Of a stretch of 64,000 bases of DNA, positions 56,704 through 64,000 are shown one piece after another (the first letter of the stretch is position 1; every line of letters starts with the position of its first letter). The DNA is from Pseudomonadales bacterium (GTDB lineage Bacteria > Pseudomonadota > Gammaproteobacteria > Pseudomonadales > Azotimanducaceae): the NCBI GenBank assembly GCA_028285415.1, contig JANQPF010000022.1, forward strand, positions 62,001 through 126,000, given 5' to 3'. The position numbers were made by a program, and so were the translations under genes. The notes under the pieces are model-generated. The model was given only the letters and a program-made list of their open reading frames with translations, did no database searches and was not told the origin of the DNA.

Positions 56704-58314
56704 CTACTGTTCCCGATGGGGGCGCAGGGACGGTGGATAAATCTTCTCCGGTATATGTTCAAGATAGTCGGCAAACGGCGGGAGCGCCTGCCGGAGTCTC
56801 GAAAAATCTGCGCTTTCGAGCACCAGCAATTCGCTGTCTTCAACCGCTGTCAGCTTACCTAACGTCGGGGTTCCTTCGGTCAGACAGCGCTCACCCCAAT
56901 GATCCCCGGGCCCGAGGATGCGGACGAAGTCCTCACCTCCAGTCATCGGGACCCGCGATTCCAGGGTCCCGTGCACAACCATATAAAACCCGTCGACTAT
57001 CTGGTCGGGCGCGAATAATACATCGTCTTTCGCAAAATGGACGACGCGCACGCCGGAATTTGTTCGCGTTTTCACCTGCACGATGCTGCGCGGCAGGAAG
57101 TAGTCGAAGAGCCAGTTCAGCGCCACGCGCAGACGTGTCGAGAATCCGGGCAGCATGCCGATATAAAAACTGCGCCACAAAAGCCAGGCGGTGAGTCCCG
57201 AAATTTTTCGTCCGTAGACCTCAGCTACGGCTCGATAGTGCCCGATAGAAGCCATGGTGCCGCGCGGCGCATAAGAAAACGGTCGGGTAGGGCGCTCCTC
57301 AAGCGTTGCCACCAGGTTGGCCGCCAGACACCTGGCTTCGCGCACGGCAAACTGAGCGGTTGTCGGCGCAGATTCAGCCTCGCCGACTGGAATCAACGCG
57401 GCGTCGCCAAGCGCCCAGACGTTCGTGTGTCCGAGCACCCGCATGTCGGCTTCGGTCTGAATGCGGCCGCGTTGCATGGGTAGATCGAGGGTTTCCACCA
57501 GCTCGGTGGGTCCGTTGCCGATGGTGGTGATCAGGGTGTGTGTAGGAATGATTTCACCGTCTCGTGTATACACGGCGGTGCCCGTGGCGCGGGCGAGGCT
57601 GGTGCCGAATCGAACCTCAATACCGTATTTCTGCATCTTGTCGGCGGCGTATTCACCGAGTGCGGGAGATAGCTCGGGAAGGATGCGCTCACCACGCTGC
57701 ACGAGAATGGTCTTGATCTCATCGCGGTTGATCCGCGGGTAGTGTTTGAGCGTACGCTGCAGCATCTCGTGGAGCTCACCGGCAATCTCTACGCCGCTGA
57801 AACCGGCGCCGGCGATGACAAAGGTCAGCAGCCTCGCCTTCAGCGTTGGATTCTCCGTCACGTCAGCATGCTCCAGGCACTGAATGACATGGTTGCGCAG
57901 CTCGTGCGCGTGGGCGAGATCGCGCAGGCAGAAACTGTGCTCGGCAAACCCTTCGAAACGGTCCAGAACCGTGCGCTGGCCAAGTGCAATCACGAGGTGG
58001 TCGTAGGTTCGATACGCCGGGATGCGGCGCGAACCCTGCGCAAGCTGCACAGTCTGGTTGGTGAAATCGATGTCGCGCACTTCACCCATGCGCACGGTGA
58101 TGCCCTTGAGCAGAAGACGCAGCGGGGTAACGGCGTCCTGTGCGTTGATGGTGCCGGCCGCCACCTCTGCCAGCAGCGGCTGGAACACAAAGTAGTTGCG
58201 ATCGCTGATGAGCTCAATTTCCACGTTGCGCGGAGCGCGCTTGTGGAGGTGGCGGGCCGTGAACGCGCCCGCAAATCCGCCGCCGAGAATGACGATGCGC
58301 CTTTTCTGCTCCAT
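56704..58314 (-). CDS. ndh: Type II NADH:quinone oxidoreductase (NDH-2) with C-terminal cyclic-nucleotide-binding-like domain
   Basis: 536 residues. The NDH-2 part is about 1-410: FAD motif GGGFAG near 11-16, second nucleotide motif GAGFSG near 169-174, and a C-terminal membrane-binding region. About residues 420-515 form a cNMP-binding-like domain (DGFYMVVHGTLES, GDHWGER). Its phosphate-binding cassette has Gly-Glu but lacks the usual Arg-Ala element, so cAMP/cGMP binding is doubtful. The ATG at 58314 follows GGAGAG. Together with malic enzyme it links malate oxidation to quinone reduction. Confidence 0.85.
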   Translation of the reverse strand: MEQKRRIVILGGGFAGAFTARHLHKRAPRNVEIELISDRNYFVFQPLLAEVAAGTINAQDAVTPLRLLLKGITVRMGEVRDIDFTNQTVQLAQGSRRIPAYRTYDHLVIALGQRTVLDRFEGFAEHSFCLRDLAHAHELRNHVIQCLEHADVTENPTLKARLLTFVIAGAGFSGVEIAGELHEMLQRTLKHYPRINRDEIKTILVQRGERILPELSPALGEYAADKMQKYGIEVRFGTSLARATGTAVYTRDGEIIPTHTLITTIGNGPTELVETLDLPMQRGRIQTEADMRVLGHTNVWALGDAALIPVGEAESAPTTAQFAVREARCLAANLVATLEERPTRPFSYAPRGTMASIGHYRAVAEVYGRKISGLTAWLLWRSFYIGMLPGFSTRLRVALNWLFDYFLPRSIVQVKTRTNSGVRVVHFAKDDVLFAPDQIVDGFYMVVHGTLESRVPMTGGEDFVRILGPGDHWGERCLTEGTPTLGKLTAVEDSELLVLESADFSRLRQALPPFADYLEHIPEKIYPPSLRPHREQ

Positions 58315-58475
58315 TTGGTCTCTCCGAAGGTGCGCAGGTTGGACCTGAGCATTGGACATACGTTCAACTGCTGTTCGTGAGTTGTATCGATGACCGCGGT
58401 TTCGAGGTGGCGTCTACACAACCTGAATTAGGTCTGTCACTATCTGCGCATCGTTGGGTGAATGGGGAGAGACGA

Positions 58476-58886
58476 ATGAGCGCAACGGGAAAGTGCCTCT
58501 GCGGCGCGGTGACCTTCACGGCTGAGGAAGTCGAAAAACACGTTCACGCGTGCCACTGTTCCATGTGCCGGAGCTGGACCGGCGGACCGATGCAGGCTGC
58601 GCGGTGCGACGGGGTGAGTTTCGACGGCGCGGAGCACATCAAGACCTTTCAGTCCTCAGAGTGGGCGGAACGGGGTTTCTGCAGCGTGTGCGGTAGCAGT
58701 CTCTTCTATCGCATGCCTGAAACCGGGATGACCATGATGGCCCTCGGAGCTTTCGACGAGCAGGATCAATTTGACCTTGCCGGTGAGATATTCGTCGACG
58801 AAAAGCCGGCGGGCTACAATTTTGCCGGCAACCATGAACGGCTGACCGCAGCGGAGTTCATGGCTTCCATCGGCGCCGGGGAGTAG
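58476..58886 (+). CDS. GFA family zinc protein (glutathione-dependent formaldehyde-activating-like)
   Basis: 136-residue protein with three Cys motifs: CLC near 7-9, HACHCSMC near 27-34 and FCSVCG near 68-73. These form zinc sites of the GFA/CENP-V fold. True formaldehyde-activating enzymes are only a small part of the family; most members are uncharacterised. The ATG at 58476 follows GGGAGAGAC; a longer in-frame form overlaps the gap. The CoA-transferase gene follows 18 bases later. Confidence 0.87.
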   Translation: MSATGKCLCGAVTFTAEEVEKHVHACHCSMCRSWTGGPMQAARCDGVSFDGAEHIKTFQSSEWAERGFCSVCGSSLFYRMPETGMTMMALGAFDEQDQFDLAGEIFVDEKPAGYNFAGNHERLTAAEFMASIGAGE

Positions 58887-58904
58887 CGCGCAAAGGAGAT
58901 TGTC

Positions 58905-60176
58905 ATGCCCGAACCGCTGGAAGGCATCACCGTCGTTGAAATGACCATTGCCGTGCAGGGGCCGGCCGCCGCGCTCTACCTGCGCGACATGGGCGCCGAC
59001 GTGATTAAGGTGGAGCCGCCGCTTGGCGACCCCAGCCGCTACGGGCGTGGCCGCAACAACGAAACGCCGGACGGCACCATGGGCCCCCAGTTCGTTGCGG
59101 TCAATCGCGGCAAGCGATCAGTTTGTGTCGACTTGTCGACGGAGCTTGGCCGCGAAGCGTTGCACAAGCTCCTGGCAACGGCGGACGTATTCCTCACCAA
59201 CTACAGGCGGCCTGCGCTCAGCAAGATGAGCCTCGATTACGAGAGCCTGCACGATCGTTACCCGAATCTGATTTATGCGGCGGTGAACGGGTTTGGTCCC
59301 GCAGGTGAAGACGCTGACAAGGCGATGCTGGACGGTGCTGCGGTCGCCAGGGGCGGGCTGGTGTCGGCGACTGGATATCCGGATCGCGTCCCTTCGGTAC
59401 CCGGAGCCATCATTGGCGACACCGCGGGTGCCATGCATCTGGCGCTGGGAGTTGTCACCGCGCTTTTTGCGCGGGCGCGGCACGGTGGTGGGCAGAGTGT
59501 CCTGACCAGCGCGCTGGGGACCCAGCTCTGGCTGCAGCAGTGGGAACTCACCCACGTTGCGATGACCGGCACGGACCTCGACCGGGACGGCAATCACCAT
59601 CCGAACATTCGCGGTCCATACGGGGTCTACAAAACGAAGGATGGTGGCGCCATCCTCATTGCGCAGACGATGGAGCAGGATAACTGGGATGCCTTCTGCA
59701 TTTTTGCCGACATCCCCGAGATGGCGTTCGACCCGCGGCTTCAGTTGCCGGGCCAGAGACTTGGCGAAGGATTGACCGATGCGGACTCGGACGAGTTCAG
59801 GGCCAAGCTCGAAGCGGCGTTTCTGCAGAAAACCGCCCGCGAGTGGGACGATTTCCTGCGTACGCAGCCTGAGATCATCTGGGAGCGGGTGCGGTCCTGG
59901 AGCGAGGTGCTGGAAGATCCGCAGAATCTCGTCAACGAATACGTAATCCGCGTTGATGTGCCGGGTGTGGGCAGCGTGCGGACGGTCGGTAACCTCGTGC
60001 ATCTGAGTGAAACACCGGGTTCGGCGAAGGGTGATCCACCCGAGCTCGGCGAAGCCAACGCGGAGCTCCTGGGACTCGCCGGTATGAGCGCCGAAGCGCT
60101 GGAGGAGATTGTCACTCGCGCCGATGCGGTGCGCGAAGAAGCAATGGCATTGCTGCTGGACATGCAGGAGAAATAA
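58905..60176 (+). CDS. Class III CoA-transferase (CaiB/BaiF family)
   Basis: 423-residue CoA-transferase. The catalytic Asp is Asp172 (IIGDTAGA); the N-terminal EGITVVEMTIAVQGPAAALYLRDMGADVIKVEPP and the later GLVSATGYPDR segments are typical. It moves CoA between carboxylic acids, a common activation step for carnitine, oxalate, bile acid or other acids. AAAGGAG precedes the ATG. The PhyH-type gene follows after two bases. Confidence 0.92.
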   Translation: MPEPLEGITVVEMTIAVQGPAAALYLRDMGADVIKVEPPLGDPSRYGRGRNNETPDGTMGPQFVAVNRGKRSVCVDLSTELGREALHKLLATADVFLTNYRRPALSKMSLDYESLHDRYPNLIYAAVNGFGPAGEDADKAMLDGAAVARGGLVSATGYPDRVPSVPGAIIGDTAGAMHLALGVVTALFARARHGGGQSVLTSALGTQLWLQQWELTHVAMTGTDLDRDGNHHPNIRGPYGVYKTKDGGAILIAQTMEQDNWDAFCIFADIPEMAFDPRLQLPGQRLGEGLTDADSDEFRAKLEAAFLQKTAREWDDFLRTQPEIIWERVRSWSEVLEDPQNLVNEYVIRVDVPGVGSVRTVGNLVHLSETPGSAKGDPPELGEANAELLGLAGMSAEALEEIVTRADAVREEAMALLLDMQEK

Positions 60177-60178
60177 CG

Positions 60179-61345
60179 ATGGCGAAACCGGAGTTCTATA
60201 CCGCGGCCCAAGTTGACTATGGCGAGCACGAAAGCGCCATGCAGGCTTATCTCGAGCGTGGGACGGAGCGTGCAATGGGGCTTGGGAACCGCGGACCGAT
60301 CCACTACACCGACGACGGCAGCGTTCATCCCGATATTGTCGCTGCCTACAACGAACACGGTTTCTACGTCTTCGAAGGTGTGATCAACGCGTCCGAGCTC
60401 GACGACATCGAGCGTGACGTCGTCGACATGTGGGAGCGTGCTCCGGCGACAAAAGGTGCACAGGAAGACAAGCAGGGCCGACCGGCGCTAGCGAGTGACT
60501 GCGAAGCGCGGGTGCTGTCCTGGGTGCGGCCCTTGAGCGATCCGATAGGAGGCACCACGCTGAACCACGGTCGTCATCCGGCGAAGATGATCGAGCCTGA
60601 AGTGCCCGACGATGCGCCCGAACACGTGCTGCAACTGGTGCTTGGATCGCTGCAGTTTTCCGATGCACATCTGCGCCTCTACGCGCACCCCGATCTCCTG
60701 CGCGTTGCTGCCGCCATCCTGGGTGACGACTTTGTGCCCTTCAACGAAGGCATCTGGGTGAAGCACCCGGGATTGGGCGGCTCGGTGGCCTGGCATCAGG
60801 ACGGCTGGACGCATTGGGAGTCGCCGGATCTCGACGAGAACACACACGGTTTCAACTTCATGGCCCAGCTCTACGGCTGCAGTGCCGCCAACGGGCTCTG
60901 GGTCGTGCCGGGATCACATAGGCAGGGCAAGGTTGATATCAAAGCGATGGTGACCGCCGCCGGCTCCGATCGGCTGCCGCAGGCGGTCCCGATGATCTGT
61001 GCGCCGGGGGATGTGGGCATCTGCAATCGCCAGGCCATCCACGGATCTTTTGCCAACACGAGTCCCGACATCCGGGTCACGATCAATTTCGGCTTCCACA
61101 GGCGCCAGTCGGTGCTGGGCGTGCAGAGCGGCGGCATTCACAACCCGGTCGCGGAGTACACCGCCGAGCGTATCCACGAGCGGGCGAAAATGATTGCATA
61201 CGGTATCAACGCGCGCAGCGAGCGCTTCCCGGACGAGGCGCCCTACGTCTATGAACCGCTGGCCGGCGAAATGGAAGCCTACGCCTGGAACGATGCGGCC
61301 CGGGCTGCCATCAAAGACTACAACCTGCTGGACCTGGGGATCTGA
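60179..61345 (+). CDS. Phytanoyl-CoA dioxygenase (PhyH) family protein
   Basis: 388-residue 2OG-Fe(II) oxygenase. Metal ligands His206 and Asp208 (AWHQDGW), with the third His near 285 (QAIHGSFAN). PhyH proteins hydroxylate acyl-CoAs or other substrates at alpha or remote carbons. The gene starts two bases after the CoA-transferase, so the two may act on one acid: CoA activation followed by hydroxylation. That is inference, since PhyH members vary widely. Confidence 0.87.
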   Translation: MAKPEFYTAAQVDYGEHESAMQAYLERGTERAMGLGNRGPIHYTDDGSVHPDIVAAYNEHGFYVFEGVINASELDDIERDVVDMWERAPATKGAQEDKQGRPALASDCEARVLSWVRPLSDPIGGTTLNHGRHPAKMIEPEVPDDAPEHVLQLVLGSLQFSDAHLRLYAHPDLLRVAAAILGDDFVPFNEGIWVKHPGLGGSVAWHQDGWTHWESPDLDENTHGFNFMAQLYGCSAANGLWVVPGSHRQGKVDIKAMVTAAGSDRLPQAVPMICAPGDVGICNRQAIHGSFANTSPDIRVTINFGFHRRQSVLGVQSGGIHNPVAEYTAERIHERAKMIAYGINARSERFPDEAPYVYEPLAGEMEAYAWNDAARAAIKDYNLLDLGI

Positions 61346-61362
61346 TCCGTGAAGCAGGCGGA

Positions 61363-62391
61363 CTAGTCGGCGAGCAGGGCGAATGCGTCGAGCTCGATGA
61401 GCGAGCGCATCGCATTGCCGAACAGAGTGCGGCCAAGCTGCATGCCGCGCTCGTTGCCGAGATCGAGCGTTCCAGCAATGACCACGGCGTAGCAGAGCAG
61501 ATACAGGGCGCTGACCCGATAGCGCTCGCGACAGGCTTCCAGACTGTAGTCGTCGATACCCGCGGCAACCAGAGTTTGATGGTAAAGCGCAACCCAGTCC
61601 GCCGCGTTACGAACCTCGTCGGACAGGCTCTGAGTCACGAAATACGCAAGATCCTGTTCCGGGGCGGACGTGCAGACGGACTGCCAGTCCACCAGCGCAA
61701 TTTCGTCGTTGCCGAAGAAAATATTGTCGAGGCGCACATCAGCGTGAACGATGCTGATGGGACCGTCCGTCATGCGGTTGAGCAGCTCTTCGACCTTGTC
61801 CGGCACGTTTGCCGCGAGGATAGCGACGTCCTCCGGGATGAATTCCGGAAATTGCTGCTGCACAACGGGCCAACCCATCTGAAATCCAGCAATCATGCCG
61901 TCGCGCTGTCCCGGGTTGTTGTGTGAGACGATGAGCTGAGTAGTGCGCCAGGTGCTCGCGTGAAAGCGGGCAATCCCCTCTACCACCAGCCGCGCGTCCG
62001 CTTCGCCGCACCCCGCCACCTGATCACCGATGCGCATACCCTGCAGGTCTTCCATCAAGAGCACAAACTCCGATCTTTCCGGATCGAACTCAGCGTAATA
62101 ACAATCTGGCACACGCAGATTGATGCGGTGGGCAATCTGCTGATAGAACTGAATTTCCCGATGGTACATGTCGTAGGTAGCGGCCACCGCGCGGTTTTCC
62201 TCCGCGGGCGAGGGAAACTTGGCAATGATGGTTGGGGGCGCTTCAGGACCCGTCAGGTGGAGACGTGTCACCATGCCGATGATGCCGGCGCCTTCACCGA
62301 AGTGTTCGACGCGGAATTCTTCTATAGAAGTATTCAGCGCTCTACTCAGCCATTCGGTGGTCAGATCTTCTGGTGCTGCGGGAAATGTCAT
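61363..62391 (-). CDS. EcKinase/APH-like phosphotransferase
   Basis: 342-residue protein kinase-like enzyme. The HADVRLDNIFF catalytic loop (HxDxxxxN) and LVDWQ (metal-binding Asp) match ecdysteroid-kinase-like and aminoglycoside phosphotransferase families. It has no regulator nearby. Its likely role is to phosphorylate a hydroxylated small molecule. It converges with the PhyH gene at 61345 and follows the EthD gene by eight bases. Confidence 0.83.
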   Translation of the reverse strand: MTFPAAPEDLTTEWLSRALNTSIEEFRVEHFGEGAGIIGMVTRLHLTGPEAPPTIIAKFPSPAEENRAVAATYDMYHREIQFYQQIAHRINLRVPDCYYAEFDPERSEFVLLMEDLQGMRIGDQVAGCGEADARLVVEGIARFHASTWRTTQLIVSHNNPGQRDGMIAGFQMGWPVVQQQFPEFIPEDVAILAANVPDKVEELLNRMTDGPISIVHADVRLDNIFFGNDEIALVDWQSVCTSAPEQDLAYFVTQSLSDEVRNAADWVALYHQTLVAAGIDDYSLEACRERYRVSALYLLCYAVVIAGTLDLGNERGMQLGRTLFGNAMRSLIELDAFALLAD

Positions 62392-62399
62392 GCTTCGCT

Positions 62400-63173
62400 C
62401 TAACGTCTATCGATGATGGTGTGTTCTTTGCCGAACCAGATGGTAGAACGCTGCATGTCGATGAAGTTGTGCTCGTCTTCGATAAACGTCTGATTGGCCA
62501 GACGAGCCTCCGCCGTGGCGGGCGCGCTGCCACGATCAATCCATGCTTCCGCGTGGCCCAGATACGATTCGACCTTCGTGCCGCGGGATTCCTGCAGCGC
62601 CTGGTCCAGCGGTGAATTGGCCCGATGCACCTGCCGGTAGCAGAGCATGCCAGTAGCCTCGGCATGCGAGCGGACGATGGGCCCGTGCTGCGTCAGCCAG
62701 TAGTGACGCGCCGCATCCTCGGAGATTCGTGCCTGATGGCGCAGCGGGAAGAACACACGCACGACGTTGCTCTTGACCTTTGCCACAACGTTTTCGGGGA
62801 CGGGGTTGACCTGCGGATACTCATAGGCGAACCAGAGGGGTGATTCGGGCAGGTCGATGAACCTGCCTTCGTCTTCGAGGAGTGCCGTGCCGGCCGCCTG
62901 GCCGGCTTCACTCTGCATGGCTGCTTCGAGCTCGGCTTCCGTCGACCACCAGAGTTCTGCGACGCCGTCGTAGTGTGGCTCCATTGCACCGCGTGCCTGT
63001 TGCGCGGCCTCGTTGCCCGGATCTTCGAGCGTGTGCGTCTGCACGTAGCGCAGAATGTTGAGGTCCGTCGCAAAGCCAGCGACCAGCGGCGCGTGTTGCT
63101 CGAGCCAGTAGTCCTGGAATTCAGCCAGCGACATGCCGGCTTTCCGGCGTAAACAAAAGACCAGACGAATCAT
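62400..63173 (-). CDS. Tandem EthD-domain protein
   Basis: 257 residues made of two related dimeric alpha-beta-barrel halves (about 1-115 and 125-245). The first contains MSLAEFQDYWLEQHAPLVAGFATDLNI; the second repeats it in ARISEDAARHYWLTQHGPIVRSHAEAT. EthD proteins occur in ether, quinone and other oxidative pathways, often with an unknown role. The single chain replaces the usual homodimer. The EcKinase-like gene follows 8 bases downstream. Confidence 0.8.
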   Translation of the reverse strand: MIRLVFCLRRKAGMSLAEFQDYWLEQHAPLVAGFATDLNILRYVQTHTLEDPGNEAAQQARGAMEPHYDGVAELWWSTEAELEAAMQSEAGQAAGTALLEDEGRFIDLPESPLWFAYEYPQVNPVPENVVAKVKSNVVRVFFPLRHQARISEDAARHYWLTQHGPIVRSHAEATGMLCYRQVHRANSPLDQALQESRGTKVESYLGHAEAWIDRGSAPATAEARLANQTFIEDEHNFIDMQRSTIWFGKEHTIIDRR

Positions 63174-63314
63174 GACCCCCTCTCTTGCAGCGCCATTCGC
63201 GTTGCATGTTCAGCTCAGGTCAGATTAGCATCTTCGCGAGGGGCAGACCACGAAACGCTGGTTTGTTGCGAGCGGCGGCGCCCGGGTGCTGAATACAAAC
63301 TGGTGGAGGGTCTT

Positions 63315-64000
63315 GTGAGCGACAAATTCAGTCGGGCGTATCTGTGGTACGTAGTCGCCGTTTTGACGCTGGCGTCGACGTTTTCGATCATCGACCGGCA
63401 GATTCTCAACGTCATGATCGGTCCGGTGAAACGCGACCTGGGCGGCATCACCGACTTTCAGGTTTCGCTCATCATGGGGTTCGCCTTTACGTTCCTCTAC
63501 AGCATCTTGTCGTATCCGGCCGGCTGGATCGCCGATCGCTACAACCGGCGTAACCTCATGGCAGCGGGCATCGCCAGCTGGAGCCTTCTCACGATGGTCT
63601 GCGGGACCGTGAGCCAGTACTGGCATCTTTTTCTCGCGCGCATGGGCGTCGGCGTGGGTGAAGCGACGCTCGGCCCGGCAGCCAACTCGGCGCTGGCCGA
63701 CTATTTCGACGCGACGCGGCTGCCTCTGGCGATAGGCATCGTGTCCTCTGCGCCGTTCATCGGCCAGGGGCTGGCCAATATTGCTGGTGGTCCGCTCATC
63801 GACTACCTGGAAGCCACGCCCAATTTTGTACTGCCGGTCATTGGCGAAGTGTTTTCCTGGCAGATGGTGTTCATCATCGTTGGTGCGCCGGGGCTCCTCG
63901 TCGCGCTTGCGGTATGGGGACTGCGGGAGCCGGGTCGGCGCGGCCGACTGGATGCGAATCGCAAAGGCGCACCGCTTTCGGAGGTCCTTGCGTTTGTGCG
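63315..64000 (+). CDS. MFS transporter, truncated by the window edge
   Basis: The visible 228 codons encode at least six membrane helices, with the loop motif DRYNRR between helices 2 and 3, and an N-terminal helix DRQILNVMIGP typical of spinster-like MFS members. The frame is open to the last base. The start at GTG 63315 follows GGAGG; a GTG at 63303 is in frame. It is divergent from the EthD gene. Substrate not identifiable. Confidence 0.85.
   Translation, partial: MSDKFSRAYLWYVVAVLTLASTFSIIDRQILNVMIGPVKRDLGGITDFQVSLIMGFAFTFLYSILSYPAGWIADRYNRRNLMAAGIASWSLLTMVCGTVSQYWHLFLARMGVGVGEATLGPAANSALADYFDATRLPLAIGIVSSAPFIGQGLANIAGGPLIDYLEATPNFVLPVIGEVFSWQMVFIIVGAPGLLVALAVWGLREPGRRGRLDANRKGAPLSEVLAFV

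Overview
This 64 kb window is a gene-dense stretch of a GC-rich (roughly 60 %, estimated by eye) bacterial chromosome. I read about 57 protein-coding genes on both strands. I found no tRNA, rRNA, CRISPR array or transposase, and no gap over 300 bases; the longest is 40700-40982. Typical gammaproteobacterial features are a TonB energising system with a long extra MotA/TolQ/ExbB-type subunit, an RND pump, a type II NADH dehydrogenase and a large NAD malic enzyme. Together with many CoA-transferase, SDR, oxygenase and amidohydrolase genes they suggest a free-living, aerobic, probably aquatic gammaproteobacterium that uses diverse lipids, terpenoids or aromatics. This assignment is inference; no phylogenetic marker is present.

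Layout. 36-2841: a glycerol dehydrogenase-like enzyme, a TauD-type dioxygenase and a short acyl-CoA dehydrogenase-like protein in a tight operon. 2893-5470: a secreted S9 peptidase and a MaoC hydratase facing each other. 5596-10608: a six-gene TonB energy-transduction operon (DUF3450, TtpC-like, ExbB, ExbD, TonB, TPR). 10711-14977: a periplasmic adaptor with a single-base frameshift, followed by its RND pump. 14974-24857: a serine hydrolase, an SDR, a hotdog protein, a second S9 peptidase, an FAD monooxygenase, a penicillin-acylase-type Ntn hydrolase and a GST. 24969-29452: a VOC protein, a nucleoside transporter, a 2OG-Fe oxygenase, a nitroreductase, a HEAT-like protein and a peroxiredoxin.

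29526-40699 is the most interesting part. It holds a Rieske oxygenase with a SnoaL/beta-like partner, an aldo/keto reductase, and a three-gene operon of a HEWGH membrane protein, a cytosolic reductive-dehalogenase-like cobalamin/Fe-S protein and an NrtS-like small membrane protein. These are followed by an SDR, a 2-hydroxyacid dehydrogenase, a 2-keto-4-pentenoate hydratase-like enzyme and a LigW/ACMSD-type amidohydrolase. The set resembles a pathway for (halo)aromatic or related ring compounds, but the substrate cannot be read from sequence.

40983-64000: a secreted protein made of two similar halves, a GST, a three-gene MacAB-like ABC efflux operon, an SDR, a second amidohydrolase, a Cys-rich anchored protein, and a Baeyer-Villiger-type monooxygenase with an altered fingerprint. 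Next come a monooxygenase-fold small protein, a PRISE-type enone reductase, an MFS transporter and an SDR. A malic enzyme sits in an operon with an NDH-2 fused to a cyclic-nucleotide-binding-like domain. The window ends with a GFA protein, a CoA-transferase, a PhyH dioxygenase, an EcK-type kinase, a tandem EthD protein and an MFS transporter cut by the window edge. I recognised no DNA-binding transcription regulator anywhere in the window.
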